From Acidimicrobiia bacterium (lineage in GTDB: Bacteria > Actinomycetota > Acidimicrobiia > Spongiisociales > UBA5794): a stretch of 46,789 nucleotides of DNA. Position numbers and translations under genes: made by a program. Of this stretch, positions 21,076 through 30,103 are shown piece by piece. The stretch lies in assembly GCA_030066875.1 (NCBI GenBank), contig JASJAS010000034.1, positions 1 to 46,789 of the forward strand, written 5' to 3'. A model generated the notes under the pieces. That model was not told where the DNA came from, made no database searches, and saw only the letters and a program-made list of their open reading frames with translations. How positions within the stretch are numbered: position 1 is the stretch's first letter; each line of letters opens with the position of its first letter.

Positions 21076-21203
21076 CCCTTCTGTTCTTGCGGACATAGCT
21101 GCGGTATTGCGGAGGCATGTCCGCAGGAACCGTCGAGGCTGCGTTTTCGCGTTCCGAACGATCCGTCTTGAATCCCGCCTCGGTTTCGTCGTAGTATCAA
21201 AAA

Positions 21204-21224
21204 TGAATACTGATTCAGTATTCA
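21204..21224. promoter_or_regulatory. Palindromic operator candidate upstream of the TetR gene
   Basis: TGAATACTGA-T-TCAGTATTCA: perfect 10-bp arms around one central base, in an AT-rich island ~40 bp before the TetR start. Confidence 0.75.
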
Positions 21225-21263
21225 GTTCCGGATGAGGGACCGGACAAAACGGAGGGAGGAGGG

Positions 21264-21887
21264 ATGGCCAAGACGGTCGCGGCTGGTCAGAAAGCACCGC
21301 CGACCGCCAAGGGTCGTGCCACGCGCCAAGCCATCCTGGAGGCAGCCGAAGAGGTCTTTGGCGAACTGAGCTACGACCGAGCCTCGATTGCTGAGATCAC
21401 CCGCCGCGCCGGTGTCGCCCAGGGCACGTTCTATGTCTACTTCCCCGACAAAAAGGCCGCCTTCATAGAGCTGGTTCACGTGCTCAACCACAATCTGCGG
21501 CGTGCGATCTCCGAGGAGGTTGCCGGTCTCGACAGCCGGTTTGAGATCGAACGTGTCGGGTTCCGCACCTTCTTCGAGTACGTAGTCGAGCATCGTCCCC
21601 TCTATCGCGTAGTCCGGGAATCCGAGTTCGTTGATCCGGAGACGCATCGCTGGCACTACCAGACCATTTCCGAGAGCTACATCCGGGGTCTGGCCAAGGC
21701 CCAAGGTGAAGGCCAGATTGCCGACGACGTTTCCGCAGAAACCATGGCGTGGGTTCTCATGGGGATCGCCGAGCTGATCGGGGCCCGCTACGTGCAGTGG
21801 GAGGGACGTACTCCGCCGGACGAAGTGCTCGACGATGTCATGACCCTGATCAGGTGTGCACTCAGTCCGCGAGGAGTATCCGAATGA
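21264..21887 (+). CDS. TetR-family transcriptional regulator
   Basis: 207 aa; RQAILEAAEEVFGELSYDRASIAEITRRAGVAQGTFYVYFPDKKAAFIELV, canonical TetR HTH. Confidence 0.92.
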   Translation: MAKTVAAGQKAPPTAKGRATRQAILEAAEEVFGELSYDRASIAEITRRAGVAQGTFYVYFPDKKAAFIELVHVLNHNLRRAISEEVAGLDSRFEIERVGFRTFFEYVVEHRPLYRVVRESEFVDPETHRWHYQTISESYIRGLAKAQGEGQIADDVSAETMAWVLMGIAELIGARYVQWEGRTPPDEVLDDVMTLIRCALSPRGVSE

Positions 21888-22930
21888 GCGACGACTTCAG
21901 CATGGGCATCGTTTCCACCGGGATGTATCTGCCTGAAGAGGTAATGACCGCTGAAGAGATCGCTGCTGAGAGCGGACTACCGCTATGGGTGGTGAAGGAG
22001 AAGCTGGGGATCTTCCAGAAGCACATACCCACCCCCGGGCTGCATCCCAACGCAATGGCGGTCGAGGCGGGCAAGCAAGCCATCGAGAAGGCCGGGATCG
22101 ACCCAAGAGAGATCGACGTGCTGCTCTGTACCACTGAGGAGTGGAAGGAATACAACCTCTGGACCGCGGGCATCGACCTCGCCTACGAACTCGGAGCGAC
22201 CAATGCGTGGGGCATGGACATGCACATGCGTTGTGCGACGACGATCGCAGCCCTCAAGTTGGCCCGCTCACTCATGCGAGAGGACGAGGGGATCGACACG
22301 GTCATGATCGCCGGCGGGTATGTGATCGGCCATTTCATCGATCACACCAATCTGCGTACGTCGTTCTTGTTCAACATCGGCGCCGGTGCCGGCGCAATGA
22401 TCGTCAAGCGGGACTGGCCGCAGAACCAGGTGCTGGGTACCCATCTGATGTCGGACGGCTCGATGAGCCGCCACGTCATCGTGCCGGCGAGCGGTACGGT
22501 CAAACATCCCACCGACGAAGCGGTCGCCGGTGGTGAGTTCAAGTTCGACCTCGTGGAGCCGGAGGCAATGAAGAACCGGCTCAACGAGGTCAGCATCGAC
22601 AACTGGATGCACTGTGTCGACGAGGCGTTGCGCAAGTCGGGAACCAAGCCGGACGGCAGCCCTTACACCAGGGCGGACCTCGACTACCTCAACATGTTGT
22701 TGGTTAAACCGTCGGCCCACAAGCAGATACTCGACCTGCTCGGTCTCACCGAAGACCAATCCTTCTATCTCAAGGACATCGGCCACATCGGTGAACAGGA
22801 CACCATCATCTCGATGATCGAAGGGGAACGTACCGGCAAGCTGAAGCCGGGCGATCTCATGGTGATGGTTGGTGCAGGCATCGGATACGTCTGGGGGGCC
22901 GGTGTCGTGCAATGGGGAGCTTCGGAATGA
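21884..22930 (+). CDS. 3-oxoacyl-ACP synthase III-like (thiolase superfamily) with non-canonical His/Asn motifs
   Basis: Start ATG at 21884 (ATGA overlap with the TetR stop; ORF track start at 21749 is too long). MGIVSTGMYLPEEVMTAEEIA, DMHMRCATTIAALKLARS nucleophile Cys117 (22232-22234). Confidence 0.82.
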   Translation: MSDDFSMGIVSTGMYLPEEVMTAEEIAAESGLPLWVVKEKLGIFQKHIPTPGLHPNAMAVEAGKQAIEKAGIDPREIDVLLCTTEEWKEYNLWTAGIDLAYELGATNAWGMDMHMRCATTIAALKLARSLMREDEGIDTVMIAGGYVIGHFIDHTNLRTSFLFNIGAGAGAMIVKRDWPQNQVLGTHLMSDGSMSRHVIVPASGTVKHPTDEAVAGGEFKFDLVEPEAMKNRLNEVSIDNWMHCVDEALRKSGTKPDGSPYTRADLDYLNMLLVKPSAHKQILDLLGLTEDQSFYLKDIGHIGEQDTIISMIEGERTGKLKPGDLMVMVGAGIGYVWGAGVVQWGASE

Positions 22931-24465
22931 TCTACGAACAAACGTCCCACTACACAACCGACTTTCTCCACAAGAGAAGCCAGCTCACCCCCGATCGAGT
23001 TGCTCTCATCGAAGGGCTGGGCGGACCAGAGGTCACGTTCCGCCAGTGGAACGAGCGGGTGAACCGAACGGCGAACTACCTGCGATCGCTGGGCGTTCAG
23101 AAGGGCGATCGCGTCTCGGTGTACGCCTCCAACTGTCCCGAATACCTCGATCTCTTCTGGGCCGCGGGCAAGATCGGGTTTGTCCTCCACAATCTGAACT
23201 GGCGGCTCACGGTTCACGAGCTGCGCCAGATCGTGGCCGACGCCGAACCCGTCGTGCTGTTCTACAGCGACGATTGGCGAGACCAGGTCGAAGAGCTGCG
23301 TCCTTCGTTCACCACCATTCGCGATGTCGTGGCGTTCGGCGAGCCGCTTGACGGTGACCGCAGCTTCTCAGAACGTGACAGTTCTCCTGCCGAGCTGGGG
23401 CCACGGCCGGACCTCGGCTTGGACGACGTCTGGGGCATCTATTACACCGGTGGCACAACCGGGCTTCCCAAGGGAGCCATCCTCACTCATGGGAACCTCA
23501 CCTGGAACTCGGTCAACACCATCACCTCGTGGGGACTAACCGCCGATCACGTCGCCCCGCTGCAGCTTCCGTTCTTTCACATCGGGGGACCCAACATCTT
23601 CATGGTGCCGCTTGTCCACCTCGGGGGCACCACGATCCTGTGCACCGGGTTCGACATCGACGAGTCCTACGACCTGATCGAGAAAGGTGGGATCACCCAC
23701 TACGTGGCCGTGCCCACGATGTATCAGATGTTGCAGGCTCATCCTCGGTGGGAGGACGCCGACTTCTCGAAGCTGGCGCTGGTCATCTCCGGGGGGGCTC
23801 CCTGTCCGGTCCCCATCATGCAGAAGTTCTGGGATCGAGGCATCGACTTCAAGATGGGTTACGGCCTGACGGAGGCAGCCGGCAACAACTTCTGGTTGCC
23901 CGCAGACCGGGTACGGGACAAGACCACTTCGGTGGGCTTTCCCATCTTCCACATCGACATGAAGATCATCGATGAGGAAGGCAACGAAGTGGGGCCCAAC
24001 GAGGCCGGCGAACTGCTGATTCGCGGTCCCCATGTCACGCCGGGCTATTGGCGACGTCCCGAAGCCACCGCCGAAACCATCAAGGACGGCTGGCTCTACA
24101 CCGGCGATCTCGCCGTCAAGGACGACGAAGGCTTCTTCACCATCAAGGGTCGATCCAAGGACATGTTCATCTCCGGCGGGGAAAACGTGTACCCAGCAGA
24201 GGTCGAGTCGGTGATGCTGGCCTACCCGGGCGTTGCAGAGGCAGCCCTGGTCGGGGTGCCCCACGAGGTCTGGGGAGAAGTCGGCAAGGCAGTCCTCGTC
24301 CTCGAGGAGGATGCCGACTACTCCGAAGAGATCTTCCTCGAGTTCCTGGGTGAGCGGCTCGCCAAATACAAGATCCCGCGCACGGTTGTAGTCATGCCCG
24401 AGATCCCCAAGACGGCCATAGGCAAGATCGACAAGAAGCTGCTCGTGGGAGGAGATCCGACATGA
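22927..24465 (+). CDS. Acyl-CoA synthetase (AMP-forming, FadD-like)
   Basis: Start MIYEQTSHYTT at 22927 (ATGA overlap); YYTGGTTGLPKGAILTHGN, GYGLTEAAGNNFW, YTGDLAVKDDEGFFTIKGRSKDMFISGGENVYPAEVE, PKTAIGKIDKK. Confidence 0.92.
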   Translation: MIYEQTSHYTTDFLHKRSQLTPDRVALIEGLGGPEVTFRQWNERVNRTANYLRSLGVQKGDRVSVYASNCPEYLDLFWAAGKIGFVLHNLNWRLTVHELRQIVADAEPVVLFYSDDWRDQVEELRPSFTTIRDVVAFGEPLDGDRSFSERDSSPAELGPRPDLGLDDVWGIYYTGGTTGLPKGAILTHGNLTWNSVNTITSWGLTADHVAPLQLPFFHIGGPNIFMVPLVHLGGTTILCTGFDIDESYDLIEKGGITHYVAVPTMYQMLQAHPRWEDADFSKLALVISGGAPCPVPIMQKFWDRGIDFKMGYGLTEAAGNNFWLPADRVRDKTTSVGFPIFHIDMKIIDEEGNEVGPNEAGELLIRGPHVTPGYWRRPEATAETIKDGWLYTGDLAVKDDEGFFTIKGRSKDMFISGGENVYPAEVESVMLAYPGVAEAALVGVPHEVWGEVGKAVLVLEEDADYSEEIFLEFLGERLAKYKIPRTVVVMPEIPKTAIGKIDKKLLVGGDPT

Positions 24466-25523
24466 GCGTTCCCACTATTGAGGGCATCACTGCCCACACG
24501 ATCACCACGAGCCGTCTCGCCACCCGCGTCCTCACCTCGGGTCCCGATGACGGGGTTCCTGTGCTGTTCCTTCATGGCAATGTGTCCTCTGCTACGTGGT
24601 GGGAAGAGACCATGCTCCGGCTTCCAGCCGGATTCCGCGGCATCGCTCTTGATCAGCGCGGTTTCGGTGAAGCCGATGCTGAGGCTCTGGTCGACGCCAC
24701 CCGGGGAGCAGGCGACTTTGCAGACGACGCCGTCGCTCTCATGGATCACCTCGGCCACGAGCGTTTCCACCTGGTCGGCAGCTCCCTCGGCGGCGTCATC
24801 GCATGGTGGCTCCTGGCTGGGCACTCGCAACGCATCATCTCGCTGACGCTGGCCGATCCGGGGTCGCCTTACGGGTTCGGCGGCACCAAAGATGCAGAGG
24901 GAACTCCGACGACCGACGACTACGCCGGTTCGGGCGGCGGGCTCATCAACCCGGAGTTGGTCCGGCTTATCGGCGAAGGCGACACGTCAACCGATTCGAT
25001 GTTCTCCCCGCGTGCGGCGCTGCGGGCCCTGGTGTGGAAGCCGCCGTTCATCCCGAAGCGGGAGGACGAGTTCGTTGCCGCCCTGCTGCAGACCCACCTC
25101 GGCGAGGATGCCTATCCGGGCGACAAGGTGATGTCCTCCAACTGGCCGTTTGTTGCGCCGGGAGCAATGGGCGTCAACAACGCGGTATCGCCGAAGTATG
25201 CGCTCGACGTAAGCCGCATCATCGGCGCAGCCGCCAAACCTCGGGTGCTTTGGGTGCGGGGTGCTCAGGACCTGACGGTGTCCAACACCGCAGCTGCTGA
25301 TCCGGGTACGTGGGGGCCGATGGGCCTCGTGCCCGGGTTTCCGGGAGCGGAGGCCTACCCGCAGCAGCCGATGCTCGACCAGATCCGCAAGGTGCTGGAC
25401 GACTACACCGCAGCCGGTGGAAGCTATTCCGAGATCGTTATCGACGACTGCGGCCACGTGCCGTTTATCGAGAAACCCGAAGAGTTCGACAAGGTCTTCC
25501 ATGCGCAGATCGCAAGTGGATGA
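24462..25523 (+). CDS. Alpha/beta hydrolase
   Basis: 353 aa; VLFLHGNVSSATWWEE, ALDQRGFGEAD, LVGSSLGGVIAWWL nucleophile elbow, IDDCGHVPFIEKPEEF catalytic His. Confidence 0.88.
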   Translation: MSVPTIEGITAHTITTSRLATRVLTSGPDDGVPVLFLHGNVSSATWWEETMLRLPAGFRGIALDQRGFGEADAEALVDATRGAGDFADDAVALMDHLGHERFHLVGSSLGGVIAWWLLAGHSQRIISLTLADPGSPYGFGGTKDAEGTPTTDDYAGSGGGLINPELVRLIGEGDTSTDSMFSPRAALRALVWKPPFIPKREDEFVAALLQTHLGEDAYPGDKVMSSNWPFVAPGAMGVNNAVSPKYALDVSRIIGAAAKPRVLWVRGAQDLTVSNTAAADPGTWGPMGLVPGFPGAEAYPQQPMLDQIRKVLDDYTAAGGSYSEIVIDDCGHVPFIEKPEEFDKVFHAQIASG

Positions 25524-25554
25524 GAAACAAGAGAGGGAAAGAGGAGGACAACGG

Positions 25555-26952
25555 ATGAGGAAAGCTACCAAGCTGCTGATGCTGCTGGTGGTACTTGCCT
25601 TGCTGGCTGCAGCCTGTGGCGACAGCGAGTCCGACGAGACCACCACGGCTGCTCCAGCAGAGACAACCGCGGCCCCAGCAGAGACAACCGCGGCCCCAGC
25701 GGAGACCACTGAGGCCCCGGCGGAGACCACGGCGGCGCCGGCCGCAGGTGTGAGCTGTGACGAGCCGATCACGATTGGCGTCATCACCGATCTGACCGGT
25801 GCGCTCGCCCTCTACGGGGCCCACATCAACCGCGGGGTGCCGATCGGGTTCGCCTATGCAACGGGTGGCGACGTCCAGACCGGAACCGAGCAGACGTACA
25901 TGTTGGACGATTGCGAACTACGAATCGTCTTCAAGGATGATCAAACCAATGCCGAGCTGAGCGCCACGGCGGCACGGGAGCTCATCGAAATCGAAGGTGC
26001 GGAGATCATCATCGGTTCCGTCAGCTCCGGTGTCACCGCAACGCTCCAGGGCATCGCGCGTGAAAACAACGTGATCCTGATCGCGGCCCCGGCGGCGGCG
26101 AACGACATCACCGGGAAGGATTTCGATCCGAACACCTTCCGGGCGAGTCGCAACAACTACCAGGATTCGATCGCGCTCTGCGATCAATTCGTCAACAGCA
26201 ATGGACTCAAGACCTTCGTCCAGATAGCACCCGACTACTCGTTCGGGTACGGCGGTGCGGCTGCCTGGAAGGACGCATGTACGTTCTTCGGAGGCGAGTT
26301 CATCGCCGACGACGTGTTTGCGCCGGCCGATACCACCGACTTCACGTCGTATTTGAGCCCGTTGGCGGACACTGATGCCGACGCGCTCCTGGTGACCTGG
26401 GCCGGCAGCACGTTCACTGCGTTGGACCAGGCGGCGCGCGACCTTGGTGTGCTCGATGAGGACACCGCACTCGGCTCACCGTTCGTCGACAACTTCGTCC
26501 TGCCGGTGTTCTTCGGCCAGGCGATAGGGATGACGTCGGTGATCCTGTACCACTACACCGCTCCGAGCAACCCGGTCAACGACTATCTGGTCGACCAGGT
26601 AGCAGCCAGCTTCGACACGTTCCCGGATCTGTTTGACGCCGACGGTATGAACGCGGCCATCATGGCGGTCGAAGCGCTCAAAGCGACCGGTGGTGCAGCA
26701 GATGCCGACTCGCTGAAGGCTGCTCTAGAAGGGATCAGCTTCGAAGGCCCCAAGGGTCTCATCGAGGTTCGACCCGAGGACCATGTCGCGGTCCAGGACA
26801 TGTACATCATGACGCTGACCAACCTGGACGACCCGGAGTCGAAATTCTTCGACTACGTAGACACGGTTCGTCCCGAGCCTCCCTGTCTGCTGGAGGGCGA
26901 GTACCTCTCCCGCTGCGGGGATCTTCCTGTCGGCACTCTGACGGGCGGCTGA
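25555..26952 (+). CDS. Branched-chain-amino-acid-type (Liv) ABC transporter substrate-binding lipoprotein
   Basis: MRKATKLLMLLVVLALLAAACGD lipoprotein signal; Ala/Pro/Thr/Glu linker; ITIGVITDLTGALALYGAHINRGVPIGFAYATGG; followed by Liv ATPases and permeases. Confidence 0.9.
   Translation: MRKATKLLMLLVVLALLAAACGDSESDETTTAAPAETTAAPAETTAAPAETTEAPAETTAAPAAGVSCDEPITIGVITDLTGALALYGAHINRGVPIGFAYATGGDVQTGTEQTYMLDDCELRIVFKDDQTNAELSATAARELIEIEGAEIIIGSVSSGVTATLQGIARENNVILIAAPAAANDITGKDFDPNTFRASRNNYQDSIALCDQFVNSNGLKTFVQIAPDYSFGYGGAAAWKDACTFFGGEFIADDVFAPADTTDFTSYLSPLADTDADALLVTWAGSTFTALDQAARDLGVLDEDTALGSPFVDNFVLPVFFGQAIGMTSVILYHYTAPSNPVNDYLVDQVAASFDTFPDLFDADGMNAAIMAVEALKATGGAADADSLKAALEGISFEGPKGLIEVRPEDHVAVQDMYIMTLTNLDDPESKFFDYVDTVRPEPPCLLEGEYLSRCGDLPVGTLTGG
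25636..25743 (+). repeat. Imperfect 21-bp tandem repeats encoding the ETTAAPA linker
   Basis: gagacaaccgcggccccagca at 25660-25680 and 25681-25701 (near identical), degenerate copies at 25636, 25702 and 25723. Confidence 0.85.
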
Positions 26953-26960
26953 TTGACGCA

Positions 26961-26995
26961 GGTTGGGGGTGGTGGCACTGCCACCACCCCCAACC
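26961..26995 (+). promoter_or_regulatory. Perfect 16-bp intercistronic stem-loop between the SBP and ATPase genes
   Basis: GGTTGGGGGTGGTGGC - ACT - GCCACCACCCCCAACC; no T-tract follows. Confidence 0.85.
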
Positions 26996-27018
26996 AGAAC
27001 TCCTGAAGGGAGGGCACG

Positions 27019-27798
27019 GTGAGTGTGATCCTGGAGACGCAGAACCTGCGGCGCGAGTTTGGTGCGCTCGTTGCAGTCGACGATGTGAATGTTCAGATCG
27101 CAGGGGGCACGCTGCATTCGATCATCGGTCCCAACGGGGCCGGCAAGACTACCTTCTTCAACCTGGTCAGCGGCACACTGAAGCCCACCGCCGGACGGGT
27201 CTTCTACAAGGGCGAGGACATCACAGATCTGCCGGTGCACCAGACCATCCATCGCGGTATCGGCCGGTCTTTCCAAATAACCAACATCTTTCCATTCCTC
27301 ACGGTGCAGGAGAACGTGCGCTTGGCTTGCCAGGCTCTGGGGAAGGACAGCTTCCGGCTGCTCCGCTCACATGCCAGGTTCTCCGACTACTTGGAGCGGA
27401 GCGAAGAGGTGCTCACCAGGGTCGGACTCGCAGAGAAGGCATACCACGTGGCGGCGACTCTGCCCCACGGTGATCAACGGAAGCTCGAACTAGGCATGAT
27501 CCTGGCTCCAGATCCCGAGGTCCTCATGCTGGACGAGCCGACAGCAGGGATGGCAGCCGAACAGGTCCCGGAGTTGATGGATCTGGTTCAGTCCATTCAG
27601 GAGGCCGGGGGCAAGACGGTGGTGCTTGTCGAGCACAACATGAACGTCGTCATGCGTGTGTCGGACAGGATCACCGTGATGCACCAGGGGGCATTGCTTG
27701 CGGAGGGGGCTCCGGCCGAGATCTCCGCCGACGAGCGGGTGCAAACCGCCTACCTGGGCGAGCTGTACGAAACATCGGCGGAGGAGGAGGCGCCATGA
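27019..27798 (+). CDS. livG: ABC transporter ATP-binding protein, LivG type
   Basis: 259 aa, GTG start; IIGPNGAGKTTFFNLVSG, GIGRSFQITNIFPFLTVQENV, LMLDEPTAGMAAEQV. Confidence 0.92.
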   Translation: MSVILETQNLRREFGALVAVDDVNVQIAGGTLHSIIGPNGAGKTTFFNLVSGTLKPTAGRVFYKGEDITDLPVHQTIHRGIGRSFQITNIFPFLTVQENVRLACQALGKDSFRLLRSHARFSDYLERSEEVLTRVGLAEKAYHVAATLPHGDQRKLELGMILAPDPEVLMLDEPTAGMAAEQVPELMDLVQSIQEAGGKTVVLVEHNMNVVMRVSDRITVMHQGALLAEGAPAEISADERVQTAYLGELYETSAEEEAP

Positions 27799-28496
27799 GC
27801 CTGCTCGAACTCCACGATGTCCACACATTCATCGAACAGTTTCACATCCTCGAAGGTGTCACTGTCGAGGTGCCCCAGGGGTCGATCGTTGCTCTTCTCG
27901 GCCGCAATGGCGCCGGCAAGACAACAACCCTGCGAACCGTATTGGGTCTCAACCCCGCATCGTCGGGGAAGGTCATCTTCGACGGCGTGGACATCACCGA
28001 ACAGAAGTCGTTCGACATCGCCGCAATGGGTATTGGATACGTACCGGAGAATCGGCAGATCTTTGCGGAACTCAGCGTCGAGGAGAACCTCCGAATTGCA
28101 GAACGCAACAAAGGCGACCTTGCGGGCAAAGAGGAGATGATCTTCGGACTCTTTCCCGACTTGAAGCGACTCATCCGGCTCCCCGGCACCAACCTGTCGG
28201 GAGGACAGCAGCAGATGTTGGCAGTGGCTCGGGCGCTGGTAGCCAACAACCGGCTGCTGCTCATCGACGAGCCGAGTGAAGGTCTGGCGCCTGTGCTCAT
28301 CGAGCAAATGATGGAAGCCATTCGGGCCCTGTCCGAACACACCACAGTGCTACTCGTCGAACAGAACTTCATCGTCGCCAGCCGACTTGCTCAGCACTAC
28401 GCAATCATCGAAGAAGGGCGAACCGTCAAGGCGGGAGAAATGGGGCATCTCGTCGAGGACGAGGAGACCGTCAAGCGCTACCTGGGGGCAGCATGA
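27795..28496 (+). CDS. livF: ABC transporter ATP-binding protein, LivF type
   Basis: 233 aa; LLGRNGAGKTTTLRTVLGL, NLSGGQQQMLAVARALVANNRLLLIDEPSEGLAP. Confidence 0.93.
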   Translation: MSLLELHDVHTFIEQFHILEGVTVEVPQGSIVALLGRNGAGKTTTLRTVLGLNPASSGKVIFDGVDITEQKSFDIAAMGIGYVPENRQIFAELSVEENLRIAERNKGDLAGKEEMIFGLFPDLKRLIRLPGTNLSGGQQQMLAVARALVANNRLLLIDEPSEGLAPVLIEQMMEAIRALSEHTTVLLVEQNFIVASRLAQHYAIIEEGRTVKAGEMGHLVEDEETVKRYLGAA

Positions 28497-30103
28497 GTAC
28501 CGAGACCTCAGACCTCAGATCGCAAACATCGGAAGCCGGTCCATCGAAGAATCGGCAGCGGGCCGAGTGGCTTCGGGAGAACCGAGTTCGCGTCACAGTC
28601 CTCGCCGTCCTGGTCTTCGTGTTTGTCGTTGCTCTCCTCGGGCTCGAGCGCGAGGACTGGTTCGAGACCATCATGCAGGGCCTATCGGTGGGAGCGCTCA
28701 CGTTCCTCGTCGTGTCCGGTCTGTCATTGATCTTCGGTCTGATGGATGTCTTCAACCTGGCCCACGGCGAGTTCTTCATGCTCGGCGCCTACCTGGGTTG
28801 GACGGCATACACACGAGCGGACACGTTGCTCGACGTTGCCATACCGTTGTTGCTGCTGGCGGCACCATTTGCGCTGATGCCGCTGTGGCAGCGACTTGCC
28901 GTGTCGATCACATTGACCGGGCGGGCGCGGAAGGCAACGGCATGGGGCTTCGTCATCGTTGGTGCGCTCGCAGCGTTCTTCACGATCACCCGGTTCCCGC
29001 TGGTGATCTGGGATGCGGAGAACTTCGCGCTGACTCCGGCCAACATGACCGTTCAGATCGACCTGGGCACGCACGCGCCGCTCCCGGCCGACACATTCTC
29101 TGGGCCGGTGATCGTGGCCGTCCTCGGGGTGCTTCTCGGCGGTGCGCTGATCGCCTTCGGCTTCGGCACACTCCGCAAACCGGGCACGGAGACCGAGGCA
29201 CTTGACCGCAGGAACTATGTCGCGTTCGGTGGCTTGCTCCTGGCTGCGTTGCTGCTCCATCTCGTCAAGGAGCCTGTCAACGAATGGATCTTCGGACTGA
29301 GTACGACCTGGCGCTTCTTCCTCTCGATGGGGATCTCGGTGCTTCTTGTCGCTGCTTTTGGTGCCTTGGTCGAGGTGATCTTGATCAGGCCGCTGTACGA
29401 CCGGCCCATCTATCAACTGATGATCACCCTCGGCCTGGGCTTCATCCTCATCGAGTTGGTGAGAGAAGTGTGGGGTCGCCCCGAGTTCACCATGGCCCGA
29501 CCCGCGGCATTTGCCGGAACCGGAGAGGGTTGCCCCGGCCAGGGTCTCGGTGGGTTCTTTAGCGGTTGCTCTACCGTCGAGGTCTTCGGGGGCAGGCTTC
29601 GGGTCTACAACGAGGGGTTCGTGATCCTCGTCGGCATTGTCGTCCTCGTCGCCGTGACACTGCTGCTGCGGCGAAGCCGGCTCGGAATGGTCATTCGTGC
29701 AGGTGTAGAGCACCCCGAGATGGTCGAAGCGCTCGGCATCAACGTGCGTCGAGTGTTCACGATGGTCTTTGCGCTGGGCTCGGGGCTCGCCGCCCTCGGC
29801 GGCGTTCTCGCCGCACCGTCGATAGGGCTCAGTTCCGGCATGGGGGCCGTGTTCCTCTTGGGAGCAATCGTCGCCCTCGCGGTGGGCGGCTTGACCAGTT
29901 TCCCCGGAGCCGCGGTCGGTGCCCTGGTAGTAGGGCTGCTGCAACAGATCATCATCCGGTATGGACAAGTCGGGATACCCATTCCGTTTGTGGAGGAGCC
30001 GTTCAAGCCATCACCAACGGTGGTGCCAGCGGCGTCGATCGTGCTCATGGTGATCATCCTGCTCGTCTTGCCAACGGGTCTGCTGGGGAGGAGTGAGAAA
30101 TGA
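28493..30103 (+). CDS. livH: ABC transporter permease, LivH type, with enlarged N-terminal/central region
   Basis: 536 aa; GLSLIFGLMDVFNLAHGEFFMLGAYLGW and EALGINVRRVFTMVFALGSGLAALGGVLAAP are LivH-typical; ~165 aa extra between them. Confidence 0.9.
   Translation: MSTETSDLRSQTSEAGPSKNRQRAEWLRENRVRVTVLAVLVFVFVVALLGLEREDWFETIMQGLSVGALTFLVVSGLSLIFGLMDVFNLAHGEFFMLGAYLGWTAYTRADTLLDVAIPLLLLAAPFALMPLWQRLAVSITLTGRARKATAWGFVIVGALAAFFTITRFPLVIWDAENFALTPANMTVQIDLGTHAPLPADTFSGPVIVAVLGVLLGGALIAFGFGTLRKPGTETEALDRRNYVAFGGLLLAALLLHLVKEPVNEWIFGLSTTWRFFLSMGISVLLVAAFGALVEVILIRPLYDRPIYQLMITLGLGFILIELVREVWGRPEFTMARPAAFAGTGEGCPGQGLGGFFSGCSTVEVFGGRLRVYNEGFVILVGIVVLVAVTLLLRRSRLGMVIRAGVEHPEMVEALGINVRRVFTMVFALGSGLAALGGVLAAPSIGLSSGMGAVFLLGAIVALAVGGLTSFPGAAVGALVVGLLQQIIIRYGQVGIPIPFVEEPFKPSPTVVPAASIVLMVIILLVLPTGLLGRSEK

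Noticed and set aside
21749-21883. Upstream extension of the KAS-III ORF into the TetR gene
   Set aside because: ATG at 21884 with ATGA overlap and a good N-terminal match (MSDDFSMGIVSTGMYLPEE) is the likely start; the extension is wrong-frame TetR sequence.
28724-29968. 414-aa minus ORF opposite the LivH gene
   Set aside because: Polar low-complexity reading of the opposite strand; the + strand encodes clear LivH motifs and overlaps its neighbours with ATGA junctions.
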